In this document: in pieces, positions 16,201 through 23,923 of the stretch
How the letters are laid out: every line of letters begins with the position of its first letter
How positions within the stretch are numbered: the stretch's first letter is position 1
Source of the DNA: Polyangia bacterium
GTDB taxonomy: Bacteria > Myxococcota_A > Polyangia > Polyangiales > Sandaracinaceae
Length of the DNA stretch: 43,150 bases
Direction: 5' to 3'
Assembly: GCA_030426845.1 (NCBI GenBank)
Contig: JAUHXR010000036.1
Location: 1-43,150, forward strand
Made by a program: the position numbers and the translations under genes
The notes under the pieces: model-generated
What the model saw: only the letters and a program-made list of their open reading frames with translations
What the model was told of the DNA's origin: nothing
Databases searched by the model: none

Positions 16201-18771
16201 GCGGCCTGCGGCACCGGCGACTCCTGCCTCGCGGCGGGCGACTGCGCCTCCGGCGTCTGCTCCGGCGGCCTCTGCGCGGCCCCCAGCTGCTCCGACGCGA
16301 CCCAGAACGGCGCCGAGACCGACGTCGACTGCGGCGGGCCGACCTGCGCCGTGTGCAACACCGGCGACTCCTGCCTCGCCGGCAGCGACTGCGCCTCGAG
16401 CGTCTGCTCCGGCGGCCTCTGCGCGGCCCCCAGCTGCTCCGACGCGACCCAGAACGGGGCCGAGACCGACGTCGACTGCGGCGGGCCCTCCTGCGCCGCG
16501 TGCGGGACCGGTGACTCCTGCCTGATCGCGGGCGACTGCGCCTCGGGCGTCTGCTCGGGCGGCCTCTGCGCGGCCCCGAGCTGCTTCGACGCGACCCAGA
16601 ACGGGACGGAGACCGACGTCGACTGCGGCGGCCCCTCCTGCGCCGCGTGCAACACCGGCGACACCTGCCTGATCGCGAGCGACTGCACGTCCGGGGTCTG
16701 CTCGGGCGGGCTCTGCGCGGCCCCCACCTGCTCCGACGGCGTACAGAACGGTGCCGAGACCGACGTCGACTGCGGCGGGCCCTCCTGCGCCGCGTGCGGG
16801 ACCGGCGACTCCTGCCTCGCGGCCGGCGACTGCGCCTCCGGCGTCTGCTCCGGCGGGCTCTGCGCGGCCCCGAGCTGCTCCGACGGCGTACAGAACGGCG
16901 CCGAGACCGACGTCGACTGCGGCGGCGGCGCCTGCGCGACCTGCCCGCACGGCGCGGGGTGCCTCGCGGGCAGCGACTGCGTCACCGGCGCCTGCGTCGC
17001 GATGACCTGCGTGCTCGGCCCGACCGCCGCGTTCACCGTCAGCCCGAGCTCCGGCGTCGAGCCGCTCCCCGTCACGGCCACGAGCAGCGCGAGCGCGGGC
17101 GACGCGACGATCGTCTCGGTCGAGTACGACTTCGGCGACGGCGGCGGGTTCTCGACCACCGCGTCCTACGTCTACAACGCGGCCGCGAGCTACACGGTCA
17201 CCCAGCGGGTCACCGACGCCAACGGGCTCATCGACACCACCACCCGGGGCGTGTCGGTGTCCGCGTTCACCGCGGCGCGGCTGAGCGACACCGATCGCAC
17301 GAGCAACACCCTCCTGACGCGTGACGGCCTCGAGACCGAGAGCACCGGGGCGGCGCGCGGCGGCGCGCGGTCCAACCTCGCGGTGAGCTCGGGCGACGGA
17401 GTCTTCTACTTCGAGGCCCAGCGCCTCCACGACAACTTCGGGGTCTGGGGCTGGGGCATCGCCACCTCGACCGTGGCCCTGACCGACCTCGTCGGGCAGA
17501 CCTCGGAGTCGGCGGGCCTCATCACCGAGGGCAACGTCATCGGCTCGAGCTGCACCGGCAGCTCGTTCCTCGGGTTCAGCGTCACGGAGGCTGGCTACGT
17601 GGTCGACTACCGCGGCGCCAACCCCATCCTCCACATCGTCGCCGACCTCGGCGGGGGCCCGGCCGTCCAGGCGACGTGCACGCTCCCGGTGACCGCCCCG
17701 GTCTACATCTTCTACTCGGGCGCGCGCTTCCGCGTCGGCCCGAGCGCCCTCCTCAACACGGGCAACGACACCACGAACTTCCCGTTCGCGTTCAGCACCG
17801 CCCAGGTCCAGTCGGCGCTCACCGCGGCCGGCGAGTCGAGCGCGGCGAGCGCGCTGGTCATGGGGTGGACGCAGACGCGCGCACGCCCGGCCAACGCGGC
17901 CCCGACGCTGTCGCCCCCCGCCGACATGTCGATCGCGCTGGGGTCACCCGTCGTGCTGAGCGCGACCGCGACCGACGCCGAGGACGGCTCGCTCACCTCG
18001 CAGATCGAGTGGGCCGACCTCTCGGGCAATCACTTCGCGCCGCCCTCGGCGACGGGCGCCTCCATCTCGTTCACCCCGAGCCAGATGGGGCGCCACCCGA
18101 TCCGCGTCCGCGTCACCGACAGCTACGGCCAGCGCGTCGAGCACGTCATGATGCTCGACGTCACCGGCACCCTCCCCCAGCCCGACCCGGTGCAGATGGT
18201 CGTGACGGGCTCCACCGGCTCGGGCATCACGCTCTCGGGCGACGGGCTGTCGGTGCGCTACTCCCTCGGCGACAAGCGCGCGATCCTCTCGAACCAGGGC
18301 TGCTACGGCGACTTCTGGTACTTCGAGGCGACCCGCAACGGCGGCCCGTTCAGCATCGGCGCCGGCGTCGCGGTCGAGGGCGGGTTCCTCGACCCGTACA
18401 ACTTCGACGACCCGATGTGGTCGATGTCGATCAACACGCTCGGCGACACCTGGCACAACCTGATCAGCCAGGGGATCTTCCCGGACACCGCGACCACCTA
18501 CGGCTTCGCGGTGGACTACACCGGCGATCACCCGGTCGTGTACGTCATCACCGAGGGCGTGCTGCGGCGGATCGTGAACATGGACCAGACCTGGCTGCCC
18601 GTGTACCCGTTCATGTACGGCGGCCCGACCACCACCATGGCGCCCGCGTTCGACATGTCGATCAACTTCGGCGCGACCCCGTTCGTCTACAGCCCGGGCA
18701 CCATCCTCAGCGGGGCCGGCGTCGACGTCAGCGCGCTCGAGGTCGGCTGGGGCGCCGCCAACACGCCTTGA
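13270..18771 (+). CDS. Giant secreted protein with 24 Cys-rich repeats, PKD-like and SPRY-like domains
   Basis: The 1833-residue protein starts with a lipoprotein-type signal (ALALWLAVGC, Cys23) and an Asp/Gly-rich spacer to about 66. Then come 24 tandem repeats of 49-50 residues (about 67-1247), each with about eight Cys and the core NGAETDVDCGG. This is followed by a PKD-like domain (1249-1336, containing VEYDFGDG), a first SPRY-like module (about 1337-1536, GVFYFEAQRL and GVWGWGIA), an Ig/cadherin-like domain (about 1537-1632) and a second SPRY-like module (about 1633-1833, FWYFEATRNGG). Regular Cys spacing implies about four disulfides per repeat, so a stiff extracellular stalk carrying binding domains is likely. 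The TTG start at 13270 is forced, because the nearest upstream ATG in frame meets a stop. A surface adhesin is inferred; no enzyme motif is seen. Confidence 0.85.
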   Translation: MPTRTLLERGGAIALALWLAVGCTLDTSGLDAGDGGDGGVPDDGGETFDGGDGAVDGGPPDGGPALCDDTVQNGDESDVDCGGSCDPCDDGLACGEDADCANGVCGPAMTCEPATCDDTVQNGDETDVDCGGACDRCGDGLGCAIGEDCQSHVCDASSLTCAAPSCVDSVLNGDETDIDCGGAACVPCLDGDACEVSTDCQSGVCGASLVCLSPACMDGVQNGLETDVDCGGDCDPCGDGLDCAHGSDCVSHVCDSATMTCASPTCADTVQNGAETAADCGGPTCAPCPDGLGCALPRDCASGVCDAGSLLCSAATCADLVRNGAETDVDCGGPTCAACADGLDCAASSDCVSRVCDPGTLTCANPTCADTVQNGAETDIDCGGPTCSPCPAGLGCMGSTDCVSGVCDGATLTCLAPTCLDSVVNGAETDVDCGGPTCGPCPDGDVCGVSSDCTSGVCTGGICAAPTCTDTIANGLESDVDCGGPTCGPCPNGAGCAMSGDCVSMVCAANVCVAAACTDTVQNGDETDVDCGGTSCAPCADGATCAIATDCVSGVCTGGMCATPTCSDTVQNGAESDVDCGGPTCSACPDGATCGASTDCSSGVCSGGACAAATCSDTVQNGAETDVDCGGPTCSACPTGGGCAVGSDCTSGVCSGGVCAAATCSDTVQNGAETDIDCGGPTCAACAAGDSCALASDCVSGVCSGGVCAAATCSDTVQNGAETDVDCGGPTCAACSTGDSCAVAGDCTSGVCSAGTCAAPTCVDVVRNGSETDVDCGGSVCSPCADGQACVTPGDCVSSVCSGGLCAGATCSDGTRNGAETDIDCGGPTCAACNTGDSCAVASDCASGVCSGGICAAPTCSDTVQNGAETDVDCGGPTCAGCATGDSCAVASDCLSGVCSGGLCAAPTCSDAVQNGAETDVDCGGPTCGACATGDSCLAAGDCTSGVCSGGLCAAPTCGDAVQNGAETDVDCGGPSCAACGTGDSCLAAGDCASGVCSGGLCAAPSCSDATQNGAETDVDCGGPTCAVCNTGDSCLAGSDCASSVCSGGLCAAPSCSDATQNGAETDVDCGGPSCAACGTGDSCLIAGDCASGVCSGGLCAAPSCFDATQNGTETDVDCGGPSCAACNTGDTCLIASDCTSGVCSGGLCAAPTCSDGVQNGAETDVDCGGPSCAACGTGDSCLAAGDCASGVCSGGLCAAPSCSDGVQNGAETDVDCGGGACATCPHGAGCLAGSDCVTGACVAMTCVLGPTAAFTVSPSSGVEPLPVTATSSASAGDATIVSVEYDFGDGGGFSTTASYVYNAAASYTVTQRVTDANGLIDTTTRGVSVSAFTAARLSDTDRTSNTLLTRDGLETESTGAARGGARSNLAVSSGDGVFYFEAQRLHDNFGVWGWGIATSTVALTDLVGQTSESAGLITEGNVIGSSCTGSSFLGFSVTEAGYVVDYRGANPILHIVADLGGGPAVQATCTLPVTAPVYIFYSGARFRVGPSALLNTGNDTTNFPFAFSTAQVQSALTAAGESSAASALVMGWTQTRARPANAAPTLSPPADMSIALGSPVVLSATATDAEDGSLTSQIEWADLSGNHFAPPSATGASISFTPSQMGRHPIRVRVTDSYGQRVEHVMMLDVTGTLPQPDPVQMVVTGSTGSGITLSGDGLSVRYSLGDKRAILSNQGCYGDFWYFEATRNGGPFSIGAGVAVEGGFLDPYNFDDPMWSMSINTLGDTWHNLISQGIFPDTATTYGFAVDYTGDHPVVYVITEGVLRRIVNMDQTWLPVYPFMYGGPTTTMAPAFDMSINFGATPFVYSPGTILSGAGVDVSALEVGWGAANTP
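13468..17013 (+). repeat. Array of 24 coding repeats, 147-150 bp each
   Basis: Twenty-four in-frame copies average 147.6 bp. The first eight are 49-51 codons long and diverged. Copies 16-23 are all 49 codons and nearly identical (CSGGLCAAP ends almost all of them). The gradient suggests recent expansion or gene conversion toward the 3' side. This is coding periodicity, not a CRISPR array. Confidence 0.93.
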
Positions 18772-18774
18772 CAT

Positions 18775-18800
18775 CTCTGGCTAGCCAGAGCGCGGCGCTC
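18775..18800. terminator. Perfect palindrome plus second inverted repeat between convergent genes
   Basis: CTCTGGCTAGCCAGAG (18775-18790) is a perfect 16-bp palindrome. It is overlapped by GAGCGC (18788-18793) and GCGCTC (18795-18800). The pair fills the 28-nt gap between the stop of the Cys-repeat gene and the stop of the minus-strand glycosyltransferase, where a bidirectional terminator is expected. There is no T-run. A protein-binding palindrome is the alternative. Confidence 0.5.
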
Positions 18801-20017
18801 TAGGCGGTCAGCGCGCGGTAGTGATCCAGCGTCCGCGCCGCGACCACCTCCGGCGCGTAGCGCTCCGCCGCGATCGCGAGGCCGCGCCGGGCCAGCGCGT
18901 CCACCCGCCCCGGCTCTTCGAGCCCGGCCATCAGCCGCGCGGCGAGCGCCTCGGCGTCGCCCGGGGTGAAGAGCAGCTGGTCGGCGGCCCAGTCGAGCAG
19001 CTCCCCGATCGCCCCGCCCGAGGCCGCGACGACCGGCGACCCCGCGGCGAGCGCCTCGATCACGGTCATCCCGAAGGTCTCGAAGCGCGAGGCGACCACC
19101 GTCAGCTCCGCGCGCCGCCGGAGCGCCGCGATCTCGGCCGGGGTCTGCGGCCCGAGGTAGCGCACCGCGCCGCGCGCCGCCGGCTCGAGCGTCCGCTCGA
19201 CGTGCTCTGCGAACGAGCGGGTCCCGCCCGCGCCGTCGGGCATGCCTCGATCGGGGCCGGCGAAGATCAGCGTCACGTCGGGGCGCCGCGCGTGCACCCG
19301 CCCGAACGCCTCGATCACGGTGTCCGCGCCCTTGAGCCGATCGAACCGGCCGACGAAGAGGATCGCGCCGGGCTCGCAGGCGTCGCGGCGCCAGCGCGCG
19401 GCCTCGGGAACCGCGGGGGTCGCGTTCGGGATCACCCGCGCCCCCGGCAGCGAAGCGTGGTAGCGGTCGCGCACCGCGCGCAGCGCGAAGCGGCTCGGCG
19501 AGGTGACGGACGGCGCGCGCCGGATCGAGCGCCCCTCGGCCTCGATCCGCCGCTGGTTGTCCGGCTCGGACGCGTCGAGCCCCAGCGCGGGCACGCAGAG
19601 GAACCACGGCCCGTGCAGCCGCACGACCTGGGTGCCCGGCGCCCGGCCGAGCAGCTTGAGACCGTGGCCGTTGGCCTCCTCGATCTCGTAGACGTCGACC
19701 GGGCGCTCGCGGTCGAGGCGGCGCAGCGTCCACTCGAAGCGCGCGGCGAGGTGCTGAGCGTCGGCGCGGCGCTGGCTGACGAGGCTGAGCAGGCGGTTCT
19801 GCAGGTACCAGCCGCGCGGCCGAGGCTCGTCGTCCGCGTAGTCCACGCGCGGGTCCCGCCCCACCCGCTCGAGCCCGGGCAGGAGCGCCGCGCTGATGAC
19901 GCGCACGTCGGCCCCCGCCGCCTCCAGCGCGGGCCGCAGCCCGGCCACGTAGGACGTCACCCCGTTCTGCGACAGCGCCGGGGGCCAGCCCGGCGCGATC
20001 AGGACCGCTCGGATCAT
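18800..20017 (-). CDS. Glycosyltransferase family 4
   Basis: A 405-residue GT-B enzyme. The N-terminus has the usual Gly-rich acceptor loop region (APGWPPALSQNGVTSYVAGL). The donor half starts with ILFVGRFDRLKGADTVIEAF (219-238), with Arg224 and Lys229 as likely phosphate contacts. The Ex7E motif is ETFGMTVIE (Glu313 and Glu321), followed by AAGSPVVAASGGA. These are retaining GT4 hallmarks. It should add a sugar to a lipid-linked glycan in the cytoplasm. The epimerase gene ends 21 nt upstream on the same strand, so the two probably form an operon and the epimerase may supply its donor. The ATG start is well placed. Confidence 0.9.
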   Translation of the reverse strand: MIRAVLIAPGWPPALSQNGVTSYVAGLRPALEAAGADVRVISAALLPGLERVGRDPRVDYADDEPRPRGWYLQNRLLSLVSQRRADAQHLAARFEWTLRRLDRERPVDVYEIEEANGHGLKLLGRAPGTQVVRLHGPWFLCVPALGLDASEPDNQRRIEAEGRSIRRAPSVTSPSRFALRAVRDRYHASLPGARVIPNATPAVPEAARWRRDACEPGAILFVGRFDRLKGADTVIEAFGRVHARRPDVTLIFAGPDRGMPDGAGGTRSFAEHVERTLEPAARGAVRYLGPQTPAEIAALRRRAELTVVASRFETFGMTVIEALAAGSPVVAASGGAIGELLDWAADQLLFTPGDAEALAARLMAGLEEPGRVDALARRGLAIAAERYAPEVVAARTLDHYRALTA

Positions 20018-20038
20018 CGCGCGCTCATCGCGGGCGCG

Positions 20039-20977
20039 TCACCGCCGGTCGGCGAACCAGGCGACGGTCGCCGCGATGCCCTCGTCGAGCCCGACCGGCG
20101 CGCCGTGCTGGATCAGCTCGGGGTTGGGAGCGAGCAGGGAGCGCTCGAGATCGCCCGCCCGGCGCTCGCCGTCGGCGACCTCGGCCTCGACCCCGAGCGC
20201 GCGCTCGATCGCGGAGGCGAGCTGACGCGTGGTGGTCGGCTCGCCCGTCCCCACGTTGACGACGCGCGACTCGAGGCGGCCCTCGATCGCGAGGACGTTC
20301 GCGCGCACCACGTCGGCCACGTAGACGTAGTCGCGCACGCAGCCGTCGTCGCCCACCTCGCGCATCGCGTTGACGCGGATGCCCTCACCGGCCGCGAGTC
20401 GCTGGCTGAAGATCGCCACCACCCCCGCCTCGCCGTGCGGGTCCTGGCGCGGGCCATAGACGTTCGCGTAGCGCAGCACGGTCGAGCGGAGGCCGTGCTC
20501 GTGCGCGTAGGCCGCGAGGTAGCCCTCGAACGCGAGCTTGCTGCACGCGTAGGGGGAGATGGGCCGAGGCCGCGTGTCCTCGTCCGCGCGGTGCCCCTCT
20601 GGCACTTCGCCGTAGATCGCGCCCCCGGTCGACGCGAACACGAAGCGCTCGACGCCGCGCTCGCGCGCGAGCTCGAGGAGGTTGAGCGCTCCCATCACGT
20701 TGATCTCGGCGTCGCGGATCGGCTCGCGGGTCGAGACCGAGACGCTCGTCTGCGCCGCCTGGTGGCAGATCACGTCGGGGGCGTGGGCCTCGAACACGCG
20801 GCGCAGCGCGGCGGCGTCACGGATGTCGACCTGCTCGAAGACCGCGCCCCCCGGCACGTTCTCGCGCCGCCCGCTCGACAGGTCGTCGACCACCACCACG
20901 TCGTGGCCGCCCGCGAGGAGCGCGTCCCCCACGTGACTGCCGATGAACCCCGCTCCGCCTGTCAGTAGAACCTTCAT
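20039..20977 (-). CDS. NAD-dependent UDP-sugar epimerase/dehydratase (GalE-like extended SDR)
   Basis: A 312-residue extended short-chain dehydrogenase. It has the Rossmann signature GGAGFIGSH (7-15), Asp31/Asp32 after the second strand for NAD, FASTGGAIYG with Ser116/Thr117 and the catalytic pair Tyr143/Lys147 in YACSK. LRYANVYGPRQDP and the C-terminal GTGEPTTTRQLA are typical of nucleotide-sugar 4-epimerases of the GalE/WbpP type. It would interconvert UDP-hexoses, or a related reaction, to supply the GT4 gene directly downstream. The frame is open far upstream. I chose the ATG at 20977 because the Rossmann strand begins there and GAGGG lies just upstream. Substrate specificity is uncertain. 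Confidence 0.9.
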   Translation of the reverse strand: MKVLLTGGAGFIGSHVGDALLAGGHDVVVVDDLSSGRRENVPGGAVFEQVDIRDAAALRRVFEAHAPDVICHQAAQTSVSVSTREPIRDAEINVMGALNLLELARERGVERFVFASTGGAIYGEVPEGHRADEDTRPRPISPYACSKLAFEGYLAAYAHEHGLRSTVLRYANVYGPRQDPHGEAGVVAIFSQRLAAGEGIRVNAMREVGDDGCVRDYVYVADVVRANVLAIEGRLESRVVNVGTGEPTTTRQLASAIERALGVEAEVADGERRAGDLERSLLAPNPELIQHGAPVGLDEGIAATVAWFADRR

Positions 20978-20985
20978 CGCCCTCG

Positions 20986-21045
20986 CCTGTCGCCCGTGTG
21001 CCTGTCGCCCGTGTACCTGTCGCCCGTGTAGCTGTCGCTCGTGTA
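20986..21045. repeat. Four 15-bp tandem repeats in the leader of the epimerase gene
   Basis: Four consecutive copies of CCTGTCGCCCGTGTA/G run from 20986 to 21045. The fourth differs at two positions (GCTGTCGCTCGTGTA). They occupy most of the 98 nt between the acyltransferase stop and the epimerase start. They would be transcribed as an untranslated leader unless translation starts further upstream, in which case they would encode HGRQV-like units. Confidence 0.9.
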
Positions 21046-21075
21046 CCTGCGCCTGGAGTCGCTGCGCCCGTCGCG

Positions 21076-22257
21076 TCAGCTCGGCCCGAACAGCTTGATG
21101 AGCACGCCGCCCGCGAGGCCGATCGCCACCAGCGCGAAGCCCGTGAACGTCGCCCACCGCGCGCGCTCGGGGGTGTACCACTTCTCGCGGCGCTTCCCGA
21201 TCTGGAGGTCGATCGCCATGTAGAGGATCGCCCCCACCGCCGACGCGAGGGTCAGCGCGAAGGTCTTGTCGATCCAGCTGTCGCGCATCCCGATCATCTT
21301 GAAGAGCCCGTTCGAGATGTAGAGCCCGAACCAGTGGTTCAAGTAGAACGGGTAGGTCCAGCCGCCGAGCCACGCGCCGAGCTTGCTGCGCGGGCCCTCC
21401 TTGGCCGACGCGATGGTGAAGCCGATCGCGAAGAACGGCGCGAAGGTGTCATACGGCAGGATCTCGTACGCCATCAGGACGCCGAGCCCGGTCGCGATCG
21501 CGGCCGCGCCGACGCGCACCGAGAGCAGCCGATGGAACGGGCCGATGTGGTGCTTCAGGACCGCCGCGAGCACGCCGAGCGAGATCGCGCCGTAGAGGTT
21601 GAAGTAGACGGTGAGCGCCGCGATGACCAGCCAGGTGATCCGCGAGCGCCCGAACCACCTCGGGAGCACCACGAGGATGAAGGGCGAGAAGAGGTAGAAC
21701 TGCTCCTCGAGGCAGAGGCTCCAGAAGTGGTTGCCCGATCCGTCGAGCGGCATCGCGTCCTGGAACTGCGCGAGCTGGGGCGGCCCGAAGATGTTGTAGA
21801 CGTAGGTGAGCTTGTAGAAGACGAACTCCGCCCACTTCCAGTCGATCGGATCGCGGATCAACGAGCCCGCCACGAGCAGCGCGGCCGCCGTGTAGTAGGG
21901 GATCCAGATCCGGATCGAGCGGTTGTAGTAGAAGCGCGTGAGCTTCTCGGGCTTCGTCTCGAGGAGCATCCCGCCGATGAGCCAGCCGCTCATCGCGAAG
22001 AAGATCTGCAGCGGCGGGTTGCCCCACGCGCCCGGCATCACGTTGTCGTGCGCGAACGAGACCAGGATCGCCGAGACGAAGCGGACCCAGTCGAACCACG
22101 GGTACTCGATCCGAGGCCCGTGCTTCGGGGCCGCCTGCCCCTTCTCGGACGGCGCCTTCTCGGAGGGCGCCTCTTCGGACGGCGCGGGCTCGGTCAGCGC
22201 GGGATCGGACGGCGCAGGATCGGACGGCGCGGGATCGGACGGCGCTTCATCAGACAT
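21076..22257 (-). CDS. Acyltransferase 3 family membrane O-acyltransferase
   Basis: A 393-residue integral membrane protein of the acyltransferase-3 (OafA/NodX) type with roughly ten membrane helices. The first helix carries the family's Arg...His pair, WVRFVSAILVSFAH, with Arg59 and His70. FFAMSGWLIGG (about residues 86-96) and FWSLCLEEQFYL are also characteristic. Such proteins acetylate or acylate exopolysaccharide or O-antigen from a cytoplasmic acyl donor. A cytoplasmic N-terminal tail of about 45 residues made of SDPAP/SEKAP units is unusual. The ATG at 22257 is the only start that includes the tail. It sits in a minus-strand series with the epimerase and PIG-L-like genes and probably modifies the same glycan. 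Confidence 0.92.
   Translation of the reverse strand: MSDEAPSDPAPSDPAPSDPALTEPAPSEEAPSEKAPSEKGQAAPKHGPRIEYPWFDWVRFVSAILVSFAHDNVMPGAWGNPPLQIFFAMSGWLIGGMLLETKPEKLTRFYYNRSIRIWIPYYTAAALLVAGSLIRDPIDWKWAEFVFYKLTYVYNIFGPPQLAQFQDAMPLDGSGNHFWSLCLEEQFYLFSPFILVVLPRWFGRSRITWLVIAALTVYFNLYGAISLGVLAAVLKHHIGPFHRLLSVRVGAAAIATGLGVLMAYEILPYDTFAPFFAIGFTIASAKEGPRSKLGAWLGGWTYPFYLNHWFGLYISNGLFKMIGMRDSWIDKTFALTLASAVGAILYMAIDLQIGKRREKWYTPERARWATFTGFALVAIGLAGGVLIKLFGPS
22138..22254 (-). repeat. 15-bp tandem repeats coding for SDPAP/SEKAP units
   Basis: About eight five-codon units make up the N-terminal tail of the acyltransferase. The three SDPAP-type copies nearest the start are almost identical at the DNA level (plus-strand form GGATCGGACGGCGCG); distal copies have diverged to SEEAP and SEKAP. 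Confidence 0.85.
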
Positions 22258-22344
22258 GGGGGGTTGGCTCCGGGCAGCGCCCTAGGCCGGCCTCGATCGC
22301 CGGTGGCTCGCCCGGCACTGATAGCGCAAAAGTCGGGTGAGACG

Positions 22345-23100
22345 CTACGCGTGTGTAACCGGCATGACGCGCTCGCCTCGGGGCAGCCGGTCGGCCACCA
22401 CCCGGGCGAGCCGCAAGCCGCGGCGCCGGTGCAGGCCGAGGAGCGCGAGCTGGGAGCGATAGGCCCGCGTGGCGGCCCACTTGCGGGCGAAGTCGAGCGG
22501 GTCCGCCTCCAGCGTCGTCCAGGTCGGCGCCGTCGGGAGGAGCGCCTTCACCTTGGGGGGGATGCGTGGGTCGGGCCGCTCGTCGCGGAGCCAGTAGCGG
22601 TACGGCTGCTCGGCGTAGAGCACCAGCCGGCGCCCGGACAGGCCGCGACGCAGGACGAGGTCGGTGAGGTAGCGGTGATCGTTGTGGCTCAGCGGCGCCC
22701 CGGGGACGAACACCACGTCGTAGCCCCGCGTCGCCTCGTCGATCCGCCCGTGGATCGCGTCCGGGTCGCGGGGCCGCCCGTAGGTCTCGTCCGCGAACGG
22801 CAGCCAGCGCGCCTCGGCGCCGACGATCCGCATGGCCTCCACGTCCTCGCGGCGCCGGGCGAGCACCGCCTCGCGCTCGGTCGTCCAGCCGGGCAGCCGA
22901 TCCCACTCGGAGGCGGGCGCGTCGGTGGTCGGGTCGCCGGAGAAGACGGTGACCACCCGAACGGGGGAGCCGTGGCGCGCCGCGCAGGCGATCCCCGCGC
23001 CGAGCGAGAACACCGCGTCGTCGAGGTGCGGCGAGAGCACTGCGGCCCGGGCCCCGCGGAGGGAGAGCTTCAGGCGCGATCGCTTGCGGCGGGGGCCCAT
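22345..23100 (-). CDS. PIG-L/LmbE-family deacetylase
   Basis: A 251-residue protein with the PIG-L zinc motif SPHLDDAVFS (His25, Asp27, Asp28) and the second metal site SHNDH (His139, Asp141, His142). These define the N-acetylglucosamine-linked deacetylase family (PIG-L, MshB, BshB). The Leu in place of the usual Pro or Asp in PHxDD is a common variant. It would remove an acetyl group from an amino sugar, in keeping with the neighbouring polysaccharide genes. The ATG at 23100 was chosen because the conserved first strand follows it closely; an in-frame extension upstream would overlap the divergent methyltransferase gene. The substrate is not known. Confidence 0.85.
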   Translation of the reverse strand: MGPRRKRSRLKLSLRGARAAVLSPHLDDAVFSLGAGIACAARHGSPVRVVTVFSGDPTTDAPASEWDRLPGWTTEREAVLARRREDVEAMRIVGAEARWLPFADETYGRPRDPDAIHGRIDEATRGYDVVFVPGAPLSHNDHRYLTDLVLRRGLSGRRLVLYAEQPYRYWLRDERPDPRIPPKVKALLPTAPTWTTLEADPLDFARKWAATRAYRSQLALLGLHRRRGLRLARVVADRLPRGERVMPVTHA

Positions 23101-23209
23101 CTGCCCGTCGACCTTTCGGCACAACGCCGGCGACGTCAACTGGCTTGTCGGGCGCAGCGCGGAGGCTTGCGCGCGCGCGAGGGGTCTTCTACGAAGCCGC
23201 GTGGTCAGC

Positions 23210-23923
23210 ATGATCAAGGACGGGCTCAAGGCGGTCCTCCCCGACGAGATGTACCGGCCGATCGCGGTGCGCTGGCGCCGCATGACCGTCCGTTGGGGGA
23301 ACCTCCGGCGGCTCGAGCCCCTCAGCCGGCACCAGTTCGTGCGCGGCGAGCCGCTCGACCGCTACTACGTGCGCCAGTTCCTCAGCGCGAACCGGGGTGA
23401 CATCCGCGGCCGGGTCGTGGAGGTCGCCGACGCGTCGTACACGAACCAGTTCGGCGGCGACCGCGTCACCAAGTCGGAGGTGCTGCACGTCGATGACGAG
23501 CCGGGCGCCACGATCGTCGGCGACATCACGCAGCCCGGCGTGCTCGAGGAGGAGGCGTACGACTGCCTCCTGTTCACCCAGGTCTACGCGCACATCTACG
23601 ACCTGCGCGCCGCGGTCGAGCAGTCCTACAAGTCGCTCAAGCCGGGCGGCGTCCTGCTGACGACCATGCCCGGCATCGCCGCGCTGAGCCGCTTCGACTA
23701 CGACCGCTGGGGCGACCGGTGGCGCTTCACCGACCAGTGCCTCGAGCAGCTCTTCGGCGACGCGTTCGGCCGCGAGAACGTCGAGGTCACCACCTACGGC
23801 AACGTGCTCGTCGCCTGCGCCTACCTCCACTGCATGGGGGTCGAGGAGCTCACGCGCGAGGAGCTCGATCACCGCGACCCCGACTACCAGGTCGTCCTCT
23901 CGGTCCGCGCGGTGAAGCGATGA
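23210..23923 (+). CDS. SAM-dependent class I methyltransferase
   Basis: A 237-residue protein with a class I methyltransferase core. It has strand GRVVEVADASY (motif I, poorly Gly-rich), TIVGDITQPG with an Asp after the third strand, then DCLLFTQVYAHIYDLRAA and LKPGGVLLTTMPG, which is the classic post-motif of Methyltransf_11. A basic N-terminal extension of about 60 residues precedes it. It probably methylates a sugar of the surface glycan. The ATG at 23210 was chosen; a GTG 9 nt upstream is also possible. Its stop overlaps the start of the GT2 gene (ATGA), so they are translationally coupled. Divergent from the PIG-L-like gene with a 109-nt gap that should hold both promoters. Confidence 0.82.
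   Translation: MIKDGLKAVLPDEMYRPIAVRWRRMTVRWGNLRRLEPLSRHQFVRGEPLDRYYVRQFLSANRGDIRGRVVEVADASYTNQFGGDRVTKSEVLHVDDEPGATIVGDITQPGVLEEEAYDCLLFTQVYAHIYDLRAAVEQSYKSLKPGGVLLTTMPGIAALSRFDYDRWGDRWRFTDQCLEQLFGDAFGRENVEVTTYGNVLVACAYLHCMGVEELTREELDHRDPDYQVVLSVRAVKR

Noticed and set aside
13468-17013. Regular 147-bp periodicity suggesting a CRISPR or satellite
   Set aside because: The units are in-frame coding repeats with conserved Cys spacing; there are no short repeats separated by unique spacers.
13260-17159. 1299-residue open frame on the minus strand with a PPQSTSVSAPFW repeat
   Set aside because: It is exactly antisense to the Cys-repeat array. The periodicity and absence of stops follow from the plus-strand repeat, and the plus strand has the signal peptide and domain order of a real gene.
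15613-17634. 673-residue minus-strand frame with AVDVGLGAVLDGV repeats
   Set aside because: Another antisense shadow of the same repeat array, with no recognisable domain.
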